From positions 1 through 7,503 of the forward strand of contig JAKFVZ010000403.1 in the NCBI GenBank assembly GCA_021732965.1: a DNA stretch of 7,503 nucleotides. The letters run 5' to 3'. This DNA comes from Reyranella sp. (GTDB lineage: Bacteria > Pseudomonadota > Alphaproteobacteria > Reyranellales > Reyranellaceae). Made by a program: the position numbers and the translations under genes. Of this stretch, positions 5,296 to 7,503 are shown piece after piece (position 1 is the first letter of the stretch; every line of letters begins with the position of its first letter). Below the pieces are notes generated by a model. The model was not told the origin of the DNA. It saw only the letters and a list, made by a program, of their open reading frames with translations, and ran no database searches.

Positions 5296-6792
5296 GTGCT
5301 GCGCCGCCTCGCCGCCTCGCTCACGCTGAAGCTGGTGGCGCTGATCGGATTGTTCGTGGCGCTGCCGATCGTGCTCTACGGGCAGTTCGAGAGCGCCGAC
5401 AGCCAGATGCAGATCCTGGTGACGCGTGCCATCCAGGACCGCAGCACGCTGATCGCCGAGGCGCTGGCGCCGGTGCTGCGCGACACCTACCCGTCGGAGC
5501 CCATGAATCTCAACCGCGAGCTCGCGAAGTATGCGAGCAGCGGCACGGTGCTGAAGCTGATGTACCAGCCGCCCGACGCCCGGACGGCGAGCCGGTTCTA
5601 TCTCGTGGCCTCGGCGCCGCCGCTGGGGCCGGAAGCGGTGACCGCCGAACTCGACGAATTGGGCCAGCGCGGCATCCTGCAGCGCCTGTCGGAGGCCTGC
5701 ACCTGGAACGCCTCCGACGAGATGCGCTACAGCCGTGCCGACGGCACGGTCGAGTTGCTGACCTCGATCATCCCGATCCGCGCCCGCGGCAACTGCTGGA
5801 TACTGACGACCACGCACGTTGCCTCCGAATTCCTCGACACCTCGATCGGCCGGCCCTACTGGCAGACGCGCGAGGTCCGCATCGCCGCCGCGATCTATCT
5901 CGGCGGCGCGCTGCTCGCCGTGCTGGTGGCGCTCGGCATCCGCCTCAGCCTGCGCCGTTTCCGTAACGTGGCCGACGAGATCGCGCTGGGCCGTGCCGTC
6001 GATGCGACCTTCGTCCAGCGCAACACCGTGCCCGAACTGTCGGGCGTGGCCCGCGACTTCGACCGGCTGGTCCACGAATTGCGCCGCGTGTCGCGCGAGA
6101 TCCGCCAGTCGGCCGAGGACAATGCGCACTCCTTCAAGACGCCGCTGGCCGCCGTGCAGTCGGCGCTGCGTCCGGTGAAGCGCGCCGTGCCGGAGCAGGA
6201 CCAGCGGGCGCGGCGGGCGCTCGAGATCATCGAGTCCTCGCTCGCCCGCCTGCTCGGCCTGGTGAATGCCGCACAGCGTCACGACATGGGAACCGCCGAC
6301 CTGATCGACGCGCCGCGCGTGCCGACCGACCTGGCGCCACTGGTCGAGGATGCGGCCCGGCATTTCCGCGAGATTCTCGCCGCGCGCGACATCGGACTCA
6401 CGGTCAGGCTCGACCGCGGCGCTGTCGTGCGCACCGCGACGGGCATGATGGAGATCGTCCTGCAGAACGTGCTGGAGAATGCCATCAGCTTCTCGTCCCC
6501 CGGCACGACCATCGCCGTTTCGCTGCGCGTCTCGCCCGACAGCGTCGTCCTCACCGTCGACGACGAGGGACCCGGAATCGACCCGGAGAAACTCGACAGT
6601 GTCTTCCAACGATACTTCTCTTTGCGCCCCGAGGATGGCATAGGCAGCGACCGTGCCGTCGAGCATTCGGGCCTCGGGCTCTGGATCGTTCGGCGCAACG
6701 TCGAGGCGTTGGGCGGCCAGGTCGTCGCCGCCAATCGCCCCGGTGGCGGTCTGTCGATCGGGATGCGGCTGCCTCGCGCCGTCATGCACTAG
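5296..6792 (+). CDS. Membrane sensor histidine kinase, partner of the upstream response regulator
   Basis: This encodes 498 residues from a GTG start. Transmembrane segment 1 (about 11-29) and segment 2 (about 196-218) flank an external sensor domain of about 165 residues with two cysteines, Cys135 and Cys167. A HAMP-like linker (about 218-268) follows. The dimerisation helix carries the phospho-accepting His278 in NAHSFKTPLAAV. The ATPase domain shows the N box LQNVLENA (Asn395), G1 DDEGPGI (422-428) and G2 GLGLWIV (459-465). The HSFKTPL box resembles PhoQ (HSLKTPL) more than the common HELRTPL. Starts further upstream would lie inside the regulator gene and add a Ser/Ala-rich, non-conserved segment, so GTG next to TM1 is preferred. 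The signal sensed is unknown; the nearby lipoprotein could be involved (inference). The gene looks intact and lies 7 bases after the regulator and 23 bases before panB. Confidence 0.94.
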   Translation: MLRRLAASLTLKLVALIGLFVALPIVLYGQFESADSQMQILVTRAIQDRSTLIAEALAPVLRDTYPSEPMNLNRELAKYASSGTVLKLMYQPPDARTASRFYLVASAPPLGPEAVTAELDELGQRGILQRLSEACTWNASDEMRYSRADGTVELLTSIIPIRARGNCWILTTTHVASEFLDTSIGRPYWQTREVRIAAAIYLGGALLAVLVALGIRLSLRRFRNVADEIALGRAVDATFVQRNTVPELSGVARDFDRLVHELRRVSREIRQSAEDNAHSFKTPLAAVQSALRPVKRAVPEQDQRARRALEIIESSLARLLGLVNAAQRHDMGTADLIDAPRVPTDLAPLVEDAARHFREILAARDIGLTVRLDRGAVVRTATGMMEIVLQNVLENAISFSSPGTTIAVSLRVSPDSVVLTVDDEGPGIDPEKLDSVFQRYFSLRPEDGIGSDRAVEHSGLGLWIVRRNVEALGGQVVAANRPGGGLSIGMRLPRAVMH

Positions 6793-6815
6793 TCGTTGTC
6801 GAAAGGTTTGAGATC

Positions 6816-7503
6816 ATGAGCGCCGTCACTTCAGCCAGGAGAGTGAGCACGCCGCAGATCCGCGCCCGCAAGGGGGCCGAGCCCATCGTATGCCTGACCG
6901 CCTACACGACGCAGATGGCACGCTGGCTCGACCCGCATGTCGACCTGCTGCTGGTCGGCGATTCGCTGGGCATGGTCGTCTATGGCTTCGACAGCACCCT
7001 GCCCGTCACGCTCGACATGATGATCGCGCACGGTTCGGCGGTGATGCGCGGCGCGTCCCATGCCTGCGTGATCGTCGACCTGCCGTTCGGCAGCTACCAG
7101 GCCAGTCCGGAGCAGGCGTTCCACAGCGCAGCGCGGATCATGTCCGAGACCGGCGCCAGCGGCGTGAAGCTCGAAGGCGGCGAGGTCATGGCCGAGACGG
7201 TGCGCTACCTCGTGCAGCGCGGCATCCCGGTCTGCGCCCATGTCGGGCTGATGCCGCAGGCGGTGAACGTGGCCGGCGGCTTCAAGGCGACCGGCCGCTC
7301 CGACGAGGAGGCCAAACAGGTGACGCGCGACGCCGAGGCAATGGCCGAGGCGGGCGCGTTCGCGGTCGTGCTGGAGGGCACGCTGGAGCCGGTGGCCGCC
7401 GCCATCACCAGGTCGATCTCCATCCCGACCATCGGCATCGGCGCCTCGCCCGCCTGCGACGGGCAGATCCTGGTGTCGGAGGACGTGTTCGGCCTGTTCA
7501 GCG
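6816..7503 (+). CDS. panB: 3-methyl-2-oxobutanoate hydroxymethyltransferase (ketopantoate hydroxymethyltransferase), 3' end missing
   Basis: Translated from the ATG at 6816, the frame is open to the right edge: 229 residues of an expected 265 or so. PanB transfers a hydroxymethyl group from 5,10-methylene-tetrahydrofolate to 2-oxoisovalerate, the first committed step of pantothenate and coenzyme A synthesis, in the cytoplasm. The match is strong along its length: LTAYTTQMARWLD, VGDSLGMVVYGFDSTLPVT, VDLPFGSYQ, GVKLEGG, CAHVGLMPQ, VLEGT and IGIGASPACDGQILV. Magnesium ligands are Asp49, Asp88 and Glu120, and the likely catalytic Glu is Glu187. AAAGG (6802-6806) lies nine bases before the ATG. 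A GTG at 6843 has AGGAGA directly abutting it, too close to act as a ribosome site. The gene follows the kinase by 23 bases with no terminator between, so it may be transcribed with the two-component genes; panC is not visible in the window. Confidence 0.97.
   Translation, partial: MSAVTSARRVSTPQIRARKGAEPIVCLTAYTTQMARWLDPHVDLLLVGDSLGMVVYGFDSTLPVTLDMMIAHGSAVMRGASHACVIVDLPFGSYQASPEQAFHSAARIMSETGASGVKLEGGEVMAETVRYLVQRGIPVCAHVGLMPQAVNVAGGFKATGRSDEEAKQVTRDAEAMAEAGAFAVVLEGTLEPVAAAITRSISIPTIGIGASPACDGQILVSEDVFGLFS

Noticed and set aside
4314..5324. 336-codon open frame on the - strand
   Set aside because: It is antisense to the lipoprotein and response regulator genes; its content is explained by the complement of those coding sequences.
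5236..6789. 517-codon open frame on the - strand
   Set aside because: It is antisense to the histidine kinase, with biased composition and no domain signature.
1..7503. Mobile element, phage, CRISPR or toxin-antitoxin content
   Set aside because: No transposase, integrase, direct-repeat array or paired small toxin/antitoxin genes could be seen on either strand, and coding style is uniform across the window.

Overview
The window is high-GC bacterial DNA whose genes are packed tightly and whose antisense frames stay open over long distances, as expected at high GC. The gene content suggests an alphaproteobacterium: an OmpR-type regulator with a ChvI-like C-terminus beside its kinase, a GMC-family dehydrogenase, PepN and PanB. 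I cannot name a genus from the sequence alone. I see no transposase, integrase, phage gene, CRISPR array, tRNA or rRNA.

Layout. The left edge holds the C-terminal part of a GMC flavoprotein oxidoreductase (+). Its stop codon lies one base from the stop of a convergent gene for a small secreted, cysteine-containing protein of unknown function (-). Upstream of that small gene is a 139-base AT-richer gap. It carries a strong two-part hairpin with a T-tract on the + side, plus promoter-like hexamers on the - side. Next comes a complete M1-family aminopeptidase N, pepN (-, 883 aa).

A 154-base divergent gap separates pepN from a rightward cluster. The cluster begins with a proline/alanine-rich lipoprotein ending in a small domain that resembles the BamE/SmpA type. 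An OmpR-family response regulator follows, and its start overlaps the lipoprotein gene by 71 bases. A membrane histidine kinase follows 7 bases later, then panB (ketopantoate hydroxymethyltransferase), 23 bases after the kinase and cut by the right edge.

How the genes may work together. Tight spacing and overlap suggest that lipoprotein, regulator, kinase and perhaps panB share a transcript. The lipoprotein may be an envelope partner or input of the two-component system; this is inference from gene order and overlap. The main points for a second look are the lipoprotein/regulator overlap, departures of the regulator and kinase from their family consensus, the terminator-like hairpin in front of a gene on the other strand, and the unassigned secreted protein. 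Nothing here amounts to a clear new defence or mobile system.
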